A stretch of DNA of 64,000 bases from JANSWY01 sp965243755 (GCA_965243755.1 CBDEVW010000001.1:248001-312000), one strand, 5' to 3'; counted from the first letter of the stretch, positions 51,573 through 60,393 are shown. Numbers and translations are program-made. The notes: generated by a model from the sequence alone, not told the origin.

Positions 51573-51597
51573 CGTGAATAGTGGGGCAGTTTTTAAT

Positions 51598-52989
51598 TTA
51601 TGTGACTGGAAAGCATATCTTGAAAATAGTTTCTCCAGGCCGGGAGTAAACCTGTACTGATCCATTATGCTGTTTGGTTACAATATCATGAACCACCTCC
51701 AAACCCAACCCGGTCCCCTCACCTACAGCTTTCGTAGTAAAAAAGGGATCAAATATTTTATCCTTTACTTCATCGGGAATTCCAGTTCCTGAATCTCTTA
51801 TATCAATATTAATAAACTCACCATTTAATTTGGTGTCAATCGTCAATACTTTGGTATCACTCGTTTTCATTGCATCAATGGCATTGTCAATTAAATTGGT
51901 CCATACCTGATTCATCGCACTTGCCAATACCTTGGGTTGTGGCAGGTCCTTGTCAAAATTCTTCACCACTTCAATATTCGACTTTCTGATCTTATGATCA
52001 AGCATGGTCAAAGTATTTTCAATACCGGCATGTATGTCGGTCTCCTTCATTTCGGGGGCCTGATCCATATGAGTATAACTTTTCACCGATGAAACTAAAT
52101 CATTGATCCGTTTAGAAGCTTCTTCAATTTCCGTAACCAATCTCTCAGTTGTCAATACCTGGTTGATCCAGTGTATCACTGGAGAAAGGTCTCCTTCGTG
52201 AAGCAAATCCTTGAGATTCTCCAGGTCCTCCTCATCAAATCCATAATCTACAAGATTATCCGTTACCTCCTCCGCATCTTCAATCTCATGTTCCTCCAAC
52301 CAATCCAGCAGCTCATCTTCCCGTTCACTTCTCTCCATCATTGACAATGACTTGATGCCCGCTCCTACCTTTGCAAATAGCAGGTCATTCACTGCATCAA
52401 CCTCCTCGTCAGTTGTTTTTATCTTAAGCACACTTTTGAATCTTTCAGGTAATGCCTTTAAATGTTTGCTGAGTGACTGAGCACTTCGTACTACAGCAGA
52501 AGAGGGGTTGTTAAGCTCATGAGCCAGTCCCGCAGAGAGTTTTCCCAGGGCCATCATTTTATCATTTTGTTGTTCCTGCTTGGTAAACGAGCGAATACGG
52601 CTGCTCATCATGTGGACTAAAGCAGTAGTGAGCTCATCGCAATGAGATTTCATATAGCTGAAATGGTCTCTATGCAACGTCAGGATATGCGCATCAATTG
52701 ACGCCTCTGCATAGCCAATGGCTTCTTTTGCCCTGCTGTACGGCAGTAGGCCAGTAATTGATGGGGCTTCCATGGTGGCAACTACTCTAAAATTACCTGC
52801 CTGTTCAACTTTGAGTACAAAATGACCTTTCAGGAGGATAAGCATTTTATCAATGGGTGATCCCTTCTTAAACAAATGGTCTCCCTGCTTCAGCCTGATT
52901 TCCTCACTATGCTCAATCAGCCAGTTTAGCTGATCTTCCGGGACGTCCTGCAGCTCTTCAATCTTTCTGAGTGTGGTGATTATTTCCAT
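51598..52989 (-). CDS. Soluble histidine kinase with cyclic-nucleotide-binding domain
   Basis: A 463-residue kinase without membrane segments. The N-terminal 125 residues form a cyclic-nucleotide-binding-type domain (LKQGDHLFKKGSPIDKMLILLKGHFVLKVEQAG), in which the canonical phosphate-binding motif is not obvious. An acidic middle region (residues about 205-270) is rich in Glu and Asp. The core has LAHELNNPSSAVVRSAQ with His157, a long connector with VSSVKSYTHMDQAPE, WTNLIDNAIDAM, DSGTGIP and GEGTGLGLEVVHDIV. Its receiver partner is the FAD fusion 25 bases downstream. Such kinase/reductase pairs recur in Bacteroidota and other phyla. It probably senses a cytoplasmic signal. Confidence 0.9.
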   Translation of the reverse strand: MEIITTLRKIEELQDVPEDQLNWLIEHSEEIRLKQGDHLFKKGSPIDKMLILLKGHFVLKVEQAGNFRVVATMEAPSITGLLPYSRAKEAIGYAEASIDAHILTLHRDHFSYMKSHCDELTTALVHMMSSRIRSFTKQEQQNDKMMALGKLSAGLAHELNNPSSAVVRSAQSLSKHLKALPERFKSVLKIKTTDEEVDAVNDLLFAKVGAGIKSLSMMERSEREDELLDWLEEHEIEDAEEVTDNLVDYGFDEEDLENLKDLLHEGDLSPVIHWINQVLTTERLVTEIEEASKRINDLVSSVKSYTHMDQAPEMKETDIHAGIENTLTMLDHKIRKSNIEVVKNFDKDLPQPKVLASAMNQVWTNLIDNAIDAMKTSDTKVLTIDTKLNGEFINIDIRDSGTGIPDEVKDKIFDPFFTTKAVGEGTGLGLEVVHDIVTKQHNGSVQVYSRPGETIFKICFPVT

Positions 52990-53049
52990 GACAGAGTTCT
53001 AATTGCAATCAATAACAAGGTAAACATATTTTAGTTCCACATCCAGGGT

Positions 53050-54021
53050 TTATGGGATTACCACCAGCTTTCCCCGGGCCTGGTTAGCTTCCATATATTC
53101 ATGTGCCTGAGGTATTTCATCCAGTTGAAATACTTTATCGATATTCAAAGCAATTGCACCCTGCTCCACTGCATCGATAAACTCCTGAAGTGATTCTGTG
53201 GAAAGGTTTTCCGCTTCTCCCATGTATGACGTTAGTCTTCGTGTTGAGGGGATATCACCCATAGGAGTGAATTCTGCCATGGTCCATGAGTTGCCGAGAA
53301 TTCCTGTCATGCAACATATTCCTCTCGGCGCAAGGCATTGTAGTGAATCCTTTAATGTGACGGTACCCACCAGCTCCAAAACCTTATCAACGGCCTCTTC
53401 GGAAATCTCTCGTACTTTATTGGCAATGCTTCCATCATCAATGATCACATGATCTGCTCCATTTTGTATCAAAGCGGAGGTTTTTGTTTCGTTTCTTGTG
53501 GTTGCTATTACAGTTAAACCGAGATACTTCGCCAGCTGACAACTCAACATGCCTATGGAGGAGGTCCCACCCCTGATCAAGAGCACCTCACCCTTCTGGA
53601 TCTCCAGTGCTTCATGAAGTGAACCTGATACAGTCTGATACATCTCGGGGATTGCTCCCAATTGTTCCCAAGGCAGGTTACTGTGAAATGGAAATACAAT
53701 TTCCCCCGGCACCACAGTGTACTCCGCGTATGCGCCATCAAAAGCCCTTCCCATCTCACCCATGATTGCAGCTACTTGTTGCCCTGGCATCAGTTTACCG
53801 GTTGTATCCTGTTCTACTACACCTACACATTCAATGCCTTGTATTATTGGAAACTTAACTCCTGGCGAATGACCCTGCCTTGTGAAAATCTCAGACCTGT
53901 TTAGTCCGAATGCTTTAATTTTGATTAATACTTCTCCCTGCTTAGGAACTGGTATTGGGCGTTGTTGAATCTTAATTACTCCAGGGGGTCCTGGCATGGT
54001 GGTAACTGCGGCTTTCATCAT
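53050..54021 (-). CDS. Zinc-independent quinone oxidoreductase-type dehydrogenase
   Basis: A 323-residue medium-chain dehydrogenase/reductase of the quinone oxidoreductase branch. Visible features are MKAAVTTMPGPPGVIKIQQRP at the start (split from the following strands), EVLIKIKAFGLNRSEIFTRQG, IIQGIECVGVVEQ, the NADPH-binding LLIRGGTSSIGMLSCQLAKYLG and a C-terminal QANQARGKLVVIP. The zinc-ligand Cys/His of alcohol dehydrogenases is absent and the active-site Asn-Arg-Ser-Glu is present, so it likely reduces enones or quinones with NADPH. It lies 60 bases upstream of the cyclic-nucleotide-domain kinase and may be the first gene of that operon. There are two adjacent ATGs at the start. Confidence 0.88.
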   Translation of the reverse strand: MMKAAVTTMPGPPGVIKIQQRPIPVPKQGEVLIKIKAFGLNRSEIFTRQGHSPGVKFPIIQGIECVGVVEQDTTGKLMPGQQVAAIMGEMGRAFDGAYAEYTVVPGEIVFPFHSNLPWEQLGAIPEMYQTVSGSLHEALEIQKGEVLLIRGGTSSIGMLSCQLAKYLGLTVIATTRNETKTSALIQNGADHVIIDDGSIANKVREISEEAVDKVLELVGTVTLKDSLQCLAPRGICCMTGILGNSWTMAEFTPMGDIPSTRRLTSYMGEAENLSTESLQEFIDAVEQGAIALNIDKVFQLDEIPQAHEYMEANQARGKLVVIP

Positions 54022-54111
54022 AAAGAGGCACGGTCAATAGTGAAAAATTAGGTGTTCGATATAAATATATAGAGCAAATAGCCGATATTAGTTCCATTCG
54101 GTAAACAATAA

Positions 54112-55806
54112 ATGCAACTCGGGAAACTTACATCCACACAACAGACGATTTTGTTTGTCTTTACACTGCTATTCGGAAGCTTTGTGATTTTTTCTGTGGG
54201 TCGCATCATCAAAAATAATGAGCAGGCGAAAAGGAGGTCTCAATTGGAGAACGTTAATAAACGGGCAGCTAACCTTTTCCAGAATTCACTACAAAATTTT
54301 ACCACCCTTACAGCAGGTCTGAAATCATTCATTAGCCATTCCGAAATAACACCGGACAAACAACGGGTGCAACAGTTCCTATTCCAGCAATTTGATGAAT
54401 TAAACATCCAGGATTCATTGATCATCTCTTTTATTGATACCTCCGCGGTGTTTCGTTATGTTTTCACCAGAACTCAGGTAGACCCGGCCAAAATTGTTGG
54501 AAAGTCACTCTATGACATCCGCCAAACTTCCAGGGAAGAAGACCTTATGAAAAGACTCACATTTCCCAATATCACGGTGGCTGATCCTGTAAACCTGGTG
54601 GAAGGTTGGGTTGGTATACCTGTGAATTTTGATGTGTTATCTAATGGAGACAGAATTGGCGTTATCTCAGCTGTCATCAGTTTTAAAAGTTTGATCAATG
54701 ATATTTACGATTCTCTGACCACTGCAAACTATGTGTTCAAATTCAGCAGTGGATCAGGTCTGGAGTTTGACCGTGAAAAAGTCTATAATGAAAAGCAGGT
54801 ATTCAATGAACGCCGTGATCTGGAATATTATGGATTGTTCAATATCCCTGAAAATGAGTTTGTATATTCTGAAGTCAAGGTAGCGGGCAATGAATTTCGA
54901 ATTGGCACAGCGTATAAGAACGAAGACGCTTCTGCCGGCTGGTGGATATTTTTTATTTACAGCTGGTATGTGTTGTTACTAACGTTTCTGGCATTGATTC
55001 TTTTTCAGAGCTATCGATACAGAAGGGTCAATGAAAACCTGAGGGATTCGAACAAAATCATCACCACTCAGAAGCAAAATGCTGAAATTCAAAATACTGA
55101 GCTGGAGAAGTTAAACTCTACCAAAAACAGATTTTTCTCCATCATTGCACATGATCTTAAAAACCCATTTTCCGCCATCCATTCTATTATTGGACTTATC
55201 AAAGAACACAATTTATCTCCCGAGGAATCTAATGCCATGATCGGCAACCTCAGTGACATTACGGTAAGGACACAAAACCTGCTTGAAAACTTATTGAAAT
55301 GGGCACAGGTACATACCGGTGAGATCAAATACGAAATGAATCTGATCATTCTTCAACAACTAATTGAGGATGTAGTACAACAGATGAGCATTCAGGCTGA
55401 AGCCAAGGAAATTGACATTGAATGCACCTTCGAAAAAGACCTGGTGATCAAAGCTGATTATGAAATGTTTTCAACAATATTAAAAAACCTGCTTTCTAAT
55501 GGGATCAAATACAGTCACCCACGAGAAGGTAAGGTAGAAGTAAAAACTTATTCAGAGGGAAACAATGTATTCATATCAGTGAAAGACAATGGCATTGGGA
55601 TCTCCGAAGAGGAAAAGCAGATATTATTTAATCTGGACAGAGGCCCGTCATTCCAGGGCACCCAAGGTGAAAAAGGGACAGGACTGGGACTTACCCTAAG
55701 CCGGGAATTTATCAAACTTCATGAAGGTACGATAGCAGTCGAATCAAGCAAAAATGTTGGCTCCACCTTCACCATCAAGCTCCCCAAGGCCAAATTTGAT
55801 CAATAA
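54112..55806 (+). CDS. Membrane histidine kinase with CHASE-like sensor domain
   Basis: A 564-residue kinase. An N-terminal membrane helix (about 12-31) and a second near 283-303 enclose a periplasmic domain of about 245 residues, resembling CHASE/PAS-type sensors (ANLFQNSLQNFTTLTAGLKSFISHS, DSLIISFIDTSAVFRYVF, VEGWVGIPVNFDV). A coiled coil leads to FFSIIAHDLKNPFSAIH with His347, LLENLLKWAQVHTG, NLLSNGIKYSHP, DNGIGIS and GEKGTGLGLTLSREFI. It closely resembles the core of the TPR kinase at 24649. No receiver gene is adjacent; the next gene is an ECF sigma factor 105 bases downstream. The ATG is close to the divergent quinone oxidoreductase start (90 bases). Confidence 0.93.
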   Translation: MQLGKLTSTQQTILFVFTLLFGSFVIFSVGRIIKNNEQAKRRSQLENVNKRAANLFQNSLQNFTTLTAGLKSFISHSEITPDKQRVQQFLFQQFDELNIQDSLIISFIDTSAVFRYVFTRTQVDPAKIVGKSLYDIRQTSREEDLMKRLTFPNITVADPVNLVEGWVGIPVNFDVLSNGDRIGVISAVISFKSLINDIYDSLTTANYVFKFSSGSGLEFDREKVYNEKQVFNERRDLEYYGLFNIPENEFVYSEVKVAGNEFRIGTAYKNEDASAGWWIFFIYSWYVLLLTFLALILFQSYRYRRVNENLRDSNKIITTQKQNAEIQNTELEKLNSTKNRFFSIIAHDLKNPFSAIHSIIGLIKEHNLSPEESNAMIGNLSDITVRTQNLLENLLKWAQVHTGEIKYEMNLIILQQLIEDVVQQMSIQAEAKEIDIECTFEKDLVIKADYEMFSTILKNLLSNGIKYSHPREGKVEVKTYSEGNNVFISVKDNGIGISEEEKQILFNLDRGPSFQGTQGEKGTGLGLTLSREFIKLHEGTIAVESSKNVGSTFTIKLPKAKFDQ

Positions 55807-55911
55807 AAAATCTCCCGTTTTTTATAACTACCTGAAATTCAAGCAGTAATTTTTTTGTTAGTGATGCAACTTCAAGGCATTTCTTTGCATCTTGCTTTTG
55901 TACTTTAACTA

Positions 55912-56496
55912 ATGAACCTGAGTATTAACAAATCGATCACCGAGGAAAAACTGATAGATGGCTGTGTGAAAGGCAAGTCCTGGGCACAAAAAAGCCTCTA
56001 TGAGAAGTATTCCCCATTAATGCTTGGGATATGCATTAGGTATTTAAAGGACAGAGATGATGCAGATGATGTTTTGGTCCAGGGCTTCATGAAAGTGTTT
56101 GACAACATTGCAAAGTTCAGAAAGGAAGGGAGTTTCGAAGGGTGGATAAGAAGAATCATTGTCAATGAGTGTCTCACATTTATCCGGAAAAACAGATCGA
56201 TGTATCTGGAAACTGACATTGAAAAAGCATCAAACGATCCGGACTACAGTGTCCTGGATAATCAACTGGAAGCAGACGATCTGTTAGAAATGATCAGACA
56301 ACTTCCGGTGGGTTACAGAACGGTATTCAACCTCTATGCGATTGAAGGATTTTCACATGCAGAGATCGCTGAGCAATTGGGTATCAATATCAATACTTCC
56401 AAGTCACAGTTGAGTAGAGCTAGAAGCTATTTGCAGAAACAACTGTTGGAAGCAGAGAAACAATTAGATAATAAAATTATTGGCGATGAGTACTAA
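55912..56496 (+). CDS. ECF-type RNA polymerase sigma factor
   Basis: A 194-residue sigma-70 family factor. Region 2 is SLYEKYSPLMLGICIRYLKDRDDADDVLVQGFMKVFDNI with the acidic DxDDA segment and EGWIRRIIVNECLTF. Region 4 is LPVGYRTVFNLYAIEGFSHAEIAEQLGININTSKSQLSRARSYLQKQL (split across helices) with the DNA-recognition helix. There is no region 3 or 1.1. It starts an operon with an anti-sigma-like membrane protein (overlapping by 11 bases) and an outer membrane barrel protein, a typical Bacteroidota arrangement for envelope-stress or surface control. Its promoter targets are unknown, and none of the usual FecR/SusC genes is nearby. Confidence 0.95.
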   Translation: MNLSINKSITEEKLIDGCVKGKSWAQKSLYEKYSPLMLGICIRYLKDRDDADDVLVQGFMKVFDNIAKFRKEGSFEGWIRRIIVNECLTFIRKNRSMYLETDIEKASNDPDYSVLDNQLEADDLLEMIRQLPVGYRTVFNLYAIEGFSHAEIAEQLGININTSKSQLSRARSYLQKQLLEAEKQLDNKIIGDEY

Positions 56497-57211
56497 ACAT
56501 GAAATCGACCACTTATTTTCAAATAAACTAGGCGGATTGACAGCAGCACCCAATCCGGCAAGTTGGGAGCAACTTGAGCAACACCTGAATCATAAAAAGA
56601 AACCGGTTTGGTTATGGCTGGGGGTTGCCGCTACGGTATCACTCTTATTGATAGCGGGTATAAACTTCTTGAATATTCCTGATGTGGAAATAAGTTATAT
56701 CAACCCTGGTGCAGAAGTGGACCACCCTCAACTGGCCGTTGAAGAGATCCCACAAATTGATTTTTCAGATATCGAAATTGAACATTCTTTGCCTGCTCAA
56801 CACAAGAAAACAAACAAGGTGATGCAACCAGCAATTGACAATCTGCATCTGCCTAATGTAAATGACAATGTTCCATCGGAGCAAACAATGTTAGCAGAAG
56901 AAGAAAATACCATGAAGACTCAGGAAGAATTCATTGACAGGAAATTCGATATTGCTGAGGGGCATAACGAGGTAATTGCCAATAATGTAGCTATTCAGAT
57001 GGTTCAGATTGATGAGGTTACACTACCAAAAGTAACAATTACTTATGCACCCGTCAGTTCAAAACCAGCTGCTACCATAGCACAGGACAGCGCAAAATTT
57101 TCTTTGAAAAAAGTCCTTGCCTCTGCAAAGAAATTGGGCTCAGAGGAAGGGTTAATGGCTGACTTACGAAGCGCGAAAGACAACCTGTTAACCATTGGAA
57201 GACATAATTAA
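56486..57211 (+). CDS. Anti-sigma-like single-helix membrane protein
   Basis: A 241-residue protein. A short cytoplasmic N-terminus (HEIDHLFSNKLGGLTAAPNPASWEQLEQHL) is of the kind seen in Bacteroidota anti-sigma factors, followed by one membrane helix (41-61). The long periplasmic tail is rich in Glu, Gln and Asn with a helical and repetitive look (VEEIPQIDFSDIEIEHS, EEENTMKTQEEFID). No catalytic motif. It starts inside the sigma factor gene (ATG at 56486, sigma stop at 56494), so they are translationally coupled, which supports an anti-sigma role. An in-frame TTG at 56480 is less likely. The barrel protein gene follows 31 bases later. Confidence 0.72.
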   Translation: MSTKHEIDHLFSNKLGGLTAAPNPASWEQLEQHLNHKKKPVWLWLGVAATVSLLLIAGINFLNIPDVEISYINPGAEVDHPQLAVEEIPQIDFSDIEIEHSLPAQHKKTNKVMQPAIDNLHLPNVNDNVPSEQTMLAEEENTMKTQEEFIDRKFDIAEGHNEVIANNVAIQMVQIDEVTLPKVTITYAPVSSKPAATIAQDSAKFSLKKVLASAKKLGSEEGLMADLRSAKDNLLTIGRHN

Positions 57212-57242
57212 TGAAAGGTCAAAACTCAAAATAAATCTTAAA

Positions 57243-58355
57243 ATGAAAATGAAAAATTATCTTATAGCATCTTTATTAAGCATCATTGGTTATACCACCT
57301 CAGCGAGCCATGTATATGCTGAGGATACCGTAGTGATTCAGTTTGGTAACAACAGTAAAATTGTCATCTATGTAGAAAACGCAGATGACCTCAAAAACCT
57401 GGAAGCCTATGATATCAACAAAATCATCCAGGATCTTAACATGTCCCTGGATACCGCAAACAACGAAAAGTACCTGGTTATTGAAGATGAATCAGGATCA
57501 AAATACCTCAAGGATGCAATTATTGAAGTCAGAACGAATGGTAATGACAATGATGACGAGGAAACCAATAATGATGATCTCAATGATGCCAGGTTCATGT
57601 GGAATGCCAACTCAGATACCAGCGATAATGATGACGATGATGACGATGATCAGTCTTTTGGATGGGATAAAAAAAGCTATAGCTACCGTCTGAGAAAAAC
57701 CAGGCACTTTATGAATTTTGATTTGGGAGTATCCAATTGGTTTGAAAATGGCACCATACCAAACAGTACCCCTTATACATTGCGCACATGGCCATCCTGG
57801 TACATCGCCATCAATAGCATACAAAAAACCTCCATCGATGGACCACTGTTTTTGGAGTGGGGTCCTGGGGTAAGTTTTTACAACTTTAAGTTTCAGGATA
57901 ACAACACCAGAATCGACAAAGGCGAAAGCGAAATTGAATTCACAGTAATCCCGGACGATCCAGATGCAGACTTTATCAAATCCAAGTTAGCTACCAGTTA
58001 TTTCAATTTCCAATTGATGCCGATGCTTGACTTCAGCTATGGTAAGGAGGAAGTGAAAAAAGATAACGGTTACAAGAAATACACGGTTAAAAAGCGGAGC
58101 GGAATCCGAATTGGAGCAGGTGTTTATGCCGGCGTAAGACTTGGGGGAAGGGCTGTAGTGGTAGTGGAAGATGATAATGACAGGGATAAATCCAGAGATA
58201 AGAGCGATTTCTATCTTCAGAACTTCCGGTATGGACTCAGAGGTCAAATGGGTTACAAAGGGTTCGACTTCTTTGCTACCTACGATTTAAATGAAGTATT
58301 TACATCCAACAATGGCCCAAAAGTAAACGCGTTTAGCTTTGGGGTCATTTTCTAA
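57243..58355 (+). CDS. Outer membrane beta-barrel protein with acidic linker
   Basis: A 370-residue protein. The ATG at 57243 gives a signal peptide (MKMKNYLIASLLSIIGYTTS, cleavage near VYA-EDT) and is preferred over an upstream TTG. The N-terminal soluble domain (VVIQFGNNSKIVIYVENADDLKNL and similar) leads into two very acidic tracts, one rich in Asn/Asp (residues about 98-115) and one with seven Asp in a row near 137. A barrel of 10-12 strands follows (SYRLRKTRHFMNFDLGVSNWF, FRYGLRGQMGYKGFDFFATYDLNEVF, ending FSFGVIF with a terminal Phe). The acidic tract may bind Ca2+ or Mg2+. It is the third gene of the ECF sigma operon and a likely outer-surface effector or sensor of that system. A terminator follows. 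Confidence 0.8.
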   Translation: MKMKNYLIASLLSIIGYTTSASHVYAEDTVVIQFGNNSKIVIYVENADDLKNLEAYDINKIIQDLNMSLDTANNEKYLVIEDESGSKYLKDAIIEVRTNGNDNDDEETNNDDLNDARFMWNANSDTSDNDDDDDDDQSFGWDKKSYSYRLRKTRHFMNFDLGVSNWFENGTIPNSTPYTLRTWPSWYIAINSIQKTSIDGPLFLEWGPGVSFYNFKFQDNNTRIDKGESEIEFTVIPDDPDADFIKSKLATSYFNFQLMPMLDFSYGKEEVKKDNGYKKYTVKKRSGIRIGAGVYAGVRLGGRAVVVVEDDNDRDKSRDKSDFYLQNFRYGLRGQMGYKGFDFFATYDLNEVFTSNNGPKVNAFSFGVIF

Positions 58356-58376
58356 AAAAAGATTCTTTTTATCAAC

Positions 58377-58407
58377 AAAAAGGTGGCCCGGAAAGTCACC
58401 TTTTTTT
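58377..58407 (+). terminator. Bidirectional rho-independent terminator
   Basis: AAAGGTG pairs with CACCTTT around a short GC-rich loop, followed by seven T on the plus strand and a matching A-run on the other side. It ends the sigma-factor operon and can also end the convergent 58416-58913 gene. Confidence 0.85.
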
Positions 58408-58415
58408 GTTTCTCC

Positions 58416-58913
58416 TCAATCAATATCCAACTTATCATATACAATCTTTCGCTCTTCTTCGCTCAATGCCAGCTGATCCATCATTTTTCGCACTTCCGGT
58501 CTCCCCAATGAAAAAACAAACAATACTACCAAATAGAACAAACTAAACAACCCATGGGTATTCAATAGTAATCCGACCATTGTACAAACTGACGCCAAGC
58601 CCAGCAACACGTATCTGTTCAATGATACATTGTAGTAGAAATCCATTTTTTCACGCAAAGGCAGGTCCTTCGAAAAGTCCATAAATGATTGCTTGAAATT
58701 ACGCTGAGATAAGTATACAAGGTAGGTAGCTGCAAAAATTAACAGCACAGTAATCACTACAGCTGATGTGCCATCCAACAGTGCCGGAAATTTTCCTTTT
58801 TGCCTTCCCAAAAACAGAATACCAAACGGAAGTAAAGTCCCCGCAATGATCCCGTTAAAAATCAGATTCAGTTTACTGAAGAACTGCATGGATGTCTGAT
58901 ACTTTACCTTCAT
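58416..58913 (-). CDS. Four-helix membrane protein, unknown
   Basis: A 165-residue protein with four predicted helices (about 14-34, 47-67, 95-113, 116-133), a basic N-terminus and an acidic C-terminal tail (LALSEEERKIVYDKLDID). It contains a short amphipathic loop (NFKQSFMDFSKDLPLREKMDFYYN) between helices two and three. I do not recognise a family. The tail and the loop resemble proteins annotated only as hypothetical in Cytophagales. It is divergent from the SPFH operon with a 94-base gap that holds a candidate promoter and palindrome. The gene is monocistronic and ends at the shared terminator. Confidence 0.68.
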   Translation of the reverse strand: MKVKYQTSMQFFSKLNLIFNGIIAGTLLPFGILFLGRQKGKFPALLDGTSAVVITVLLIFAATYLVYLSQRNFKQSFMDFSKDLPLREKMDFYYNVSLNRYVLLGLASVCTMVGLLLNTHGLFSLFYLVVLFVFSLGRPEVRKMMDQLALSEEERKIVYDKLDID

Positions 58914-58933
58914 GCCACAAAACTAGACACATT

Positions 58934-58964
58934 TTGCAAATGCAACCCAATCGATTTAATTTCG
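58934..58964 (+). promoter_or_regulatory. Candidate SPFH operon promoter
   Basis: TTG at 58934-58936 and TAATTTCG at 58957-58964 (five of six fixed bases of TAnnTTTG) are 20 bases apart. The start site would fall near 58971, inside the palindrome that follows. Confidence 0.35.
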
Positions 58965-58988
58965 TATTAATATGATATCATTTTAATA
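58965..58988. promoter_or_regulatory. 24-base near-perfect palindrome before the SPFH operon
   Basis: TATTAA (58965-58970) and TTAATA (58983-58988) flank a perfect ATGATATCAT core (58972-58981). Only one base pair of the 24-base dyad mismatches. It ends 19 bases before the SPFH ATG and overlaps the presumed start of transcription. The Arc-type protein of the operon is the natural candidate to bind it. Confidence 0.55.
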
Positions 58989-59007
58989 TCACTTAAAACG
59001 CAGAAAA

Positions 59008-59883
59008 ATGTCAACTCAAACATCAAACGTCTCTTCTCCGGAGAAACCACATGTTCCAATGTCAGGCTACATCGGAGTTTTATTATTCTTAATATTTTTA
59101 ATTGGTGGAATTGCTCTGTTTATTATTCGCCAGCCAGTGGGAATTCTGGGGATTATACTAGCGGTCTTCATGGCGCCAGGCTTTTTCATTGTCAATCCAA
59201 ACGGTTCCAGGGTCCTGGTTCTTTTTGGGAAATATATCGGAACCGTTAAGCAAAATGGTTTCCATTGGGTCATACCATTTTACACCAGAAAAAGCATCTC
59301 ACTACGTGCCCGTAATTTTGACAGTGAGCGTGTAAAAGTCAACGATAAGTTGGGAAACCCTATATTAATTAGTGTGATTTTAGTTTGGAAAGTACGTGAC
59401 ACCTTCAAAGCTGCTTTTGAAGTAGATGATTATGAAAGTTTTGTACGTGTTCAAACCGATGCGGCAGTAAGAAAGCTTGCCGGAAGCTATCCATACGACA
59501 ACATGGACGACCATGAATCAGAAATTTCCCTGCGCTCCGGTATGGATGAGATCAATGAGGTGCTGGAGAAAGAACTGGATGAAAGGCTGGCCATAGCTGG
59601 TATAGAAATTCTGGAAGCACGTATTGGATACCTCGCCTATGCCCAGGAAATCGCAGGCGCTATGCTAAGGAGGCAACAAGCAACAGCTATTATTGCAGCC
59701 CGTCAGAAAATTGTGGAAGGTGCGGTAAGCATGGTGGAAATGGCCCTGGAGGAACTCTCGCATAAGCAGATCATCGACTTAGATGAAGAACGAAAAGCGG
59801 CCATGGTAAGCAACCTGATGGTCGTATTGTGCGCTGATAAAGATGTCACTCCTGTGGTCAACAGCGGAACATTAAACCATTAA
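59008..59883 (+). CDS. SPFH (band 7) domain membrane protein
   Basis: A 291-residue protein with a short polar N-terminus, two hydrophobic segments (about 20-39 and 42-63) and an SPFH/band-7 domain (NPNGSRVLVLFGKYIGTVKQNGFHWVIPFYT split here, KVNDKLGNPILISVILVWKVRDTFKAAF, LIGLE-like IAGIEILEARIGYLAY). A C-terminal helix follows (RRQQATAIIAARQKIVEGAVSMVE). SPFH proteins form ring-shaped membrane microdomain scaffolds that hold proteases or other partners. This shorter type often stands next to a small Arc-family DNA-binding protein, as here (genes 59887, 60396 and 60545 follow with 1-4 base spacing or overlap). It begins an operon controlled by the palindrome upstream. Confidence 0.93.
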   Translation: MSTQTSNVSSPEKPHVPMSGYIGVLLFLIFLIGGIALFIIRQPVGILGIILAVFMAPGFFIVNPNGSRVLVLFGKYIGTVKQNGFHWVIPFYTRKSISLRARNFDSERVKVNDKLGNPILISVILVWKVRDTFKAAFEVDDYESFVRVQTDAAVRKLAGSYPYDNMDDHESEISLRSGMDEINEVLEKELDERLAIAGIEILEARIGYLAYAQEIAGAMLRRQQATAIIAARQKIVEGAVSMVEMALEELSHKQIIDLDEERKAAMVSNLMVVLCADKDVTPVVNSGTLNH

Positions 59884-59886
59884 AAG

Positions 59887-60393
59887 ATGAGTATTGCGAT
59901 CTTTAAAGAGGAGCAAAAATTAAACAGGGGATGGATATGGTTCATAGCAATCATATCCACTACCGCTATGATGATACTTGCCATCAATGTTTTTCAGGAT
60001 GGCTTACAGGCGGCTGCTACTGAAGATTTAATTGCTTCAATTTTCGTCTTTCTGCTGCTCTCAGCAATTGTAATGATGATGGGCGCTATGAAACTGGAAG
60101 TTGTTGTCGACAAATACAGCATTAAGTATCGCTTTTTGCCATTTTTGGTGAATTGGAAGAAACTGTACAAAGAAGATATTGAGGTGGCAGAAATTATCAG
60201 GCTAAGGGGTTTGAAGTATGGAAACCGCGGGTATCATCTATCAGGTAAAACCAAAACAATGAACATGGGGAGTAAGTTTGCGTTGAAGATCCAACTACGG
60301 AATAAAAAGCGCAAATTGGTGATCAGTACGAGAAAGCCCAAAGAATTTGAGGTCGCTATTGAAACAATGTTGAACAAAGCAGTTGAAGATTAA
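59887..60393 (+). CDS. Small membrane protein of the SPFH operon
   Basis: A 168-residue protein with two N-terminal membrane helices (about 17-36 and 45-66) and a basic soluble C-terminal half with a PH-like beta pattern (VVDKYSIKYRFLPFLVNWKKLYKEDIEV and KIQLRNKKRKLVISTRKPKEFEVAIE, strands separated by turns). It resembles DUF-type proteins with a bacterial pleckstrin-like domain. The gene starts three bases after the SPFH stop and ends two bases before the Arc-type gene, so it belongs firmly to the operon. It may anchor or modulate the SPFH ring. Confidence 0.78.
   Translation: MSIAIFKEEQKLNRGWIWFIAIISTTAMMILAINVFQDGLQAAATEDLIASIFVFLLLSAIVMMMGAMKLEVVVDKYSIKYRFLPFLVNWKKLYKEDIEVAEIIRLRGLKYGNRGYHLSGKTKTMNMGSKFALKIQLRNKKRKLVISTRKPKEFEVAIETMLNKAVED

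Noticed and set aside
57600..57660. GATGAC-type trinucleotide repeat as a phase-variable tract
   Set aside because: It encodes the acidic Asp run in frame. The copies are imperfect, and changes in steps of three would not switch the gene off.
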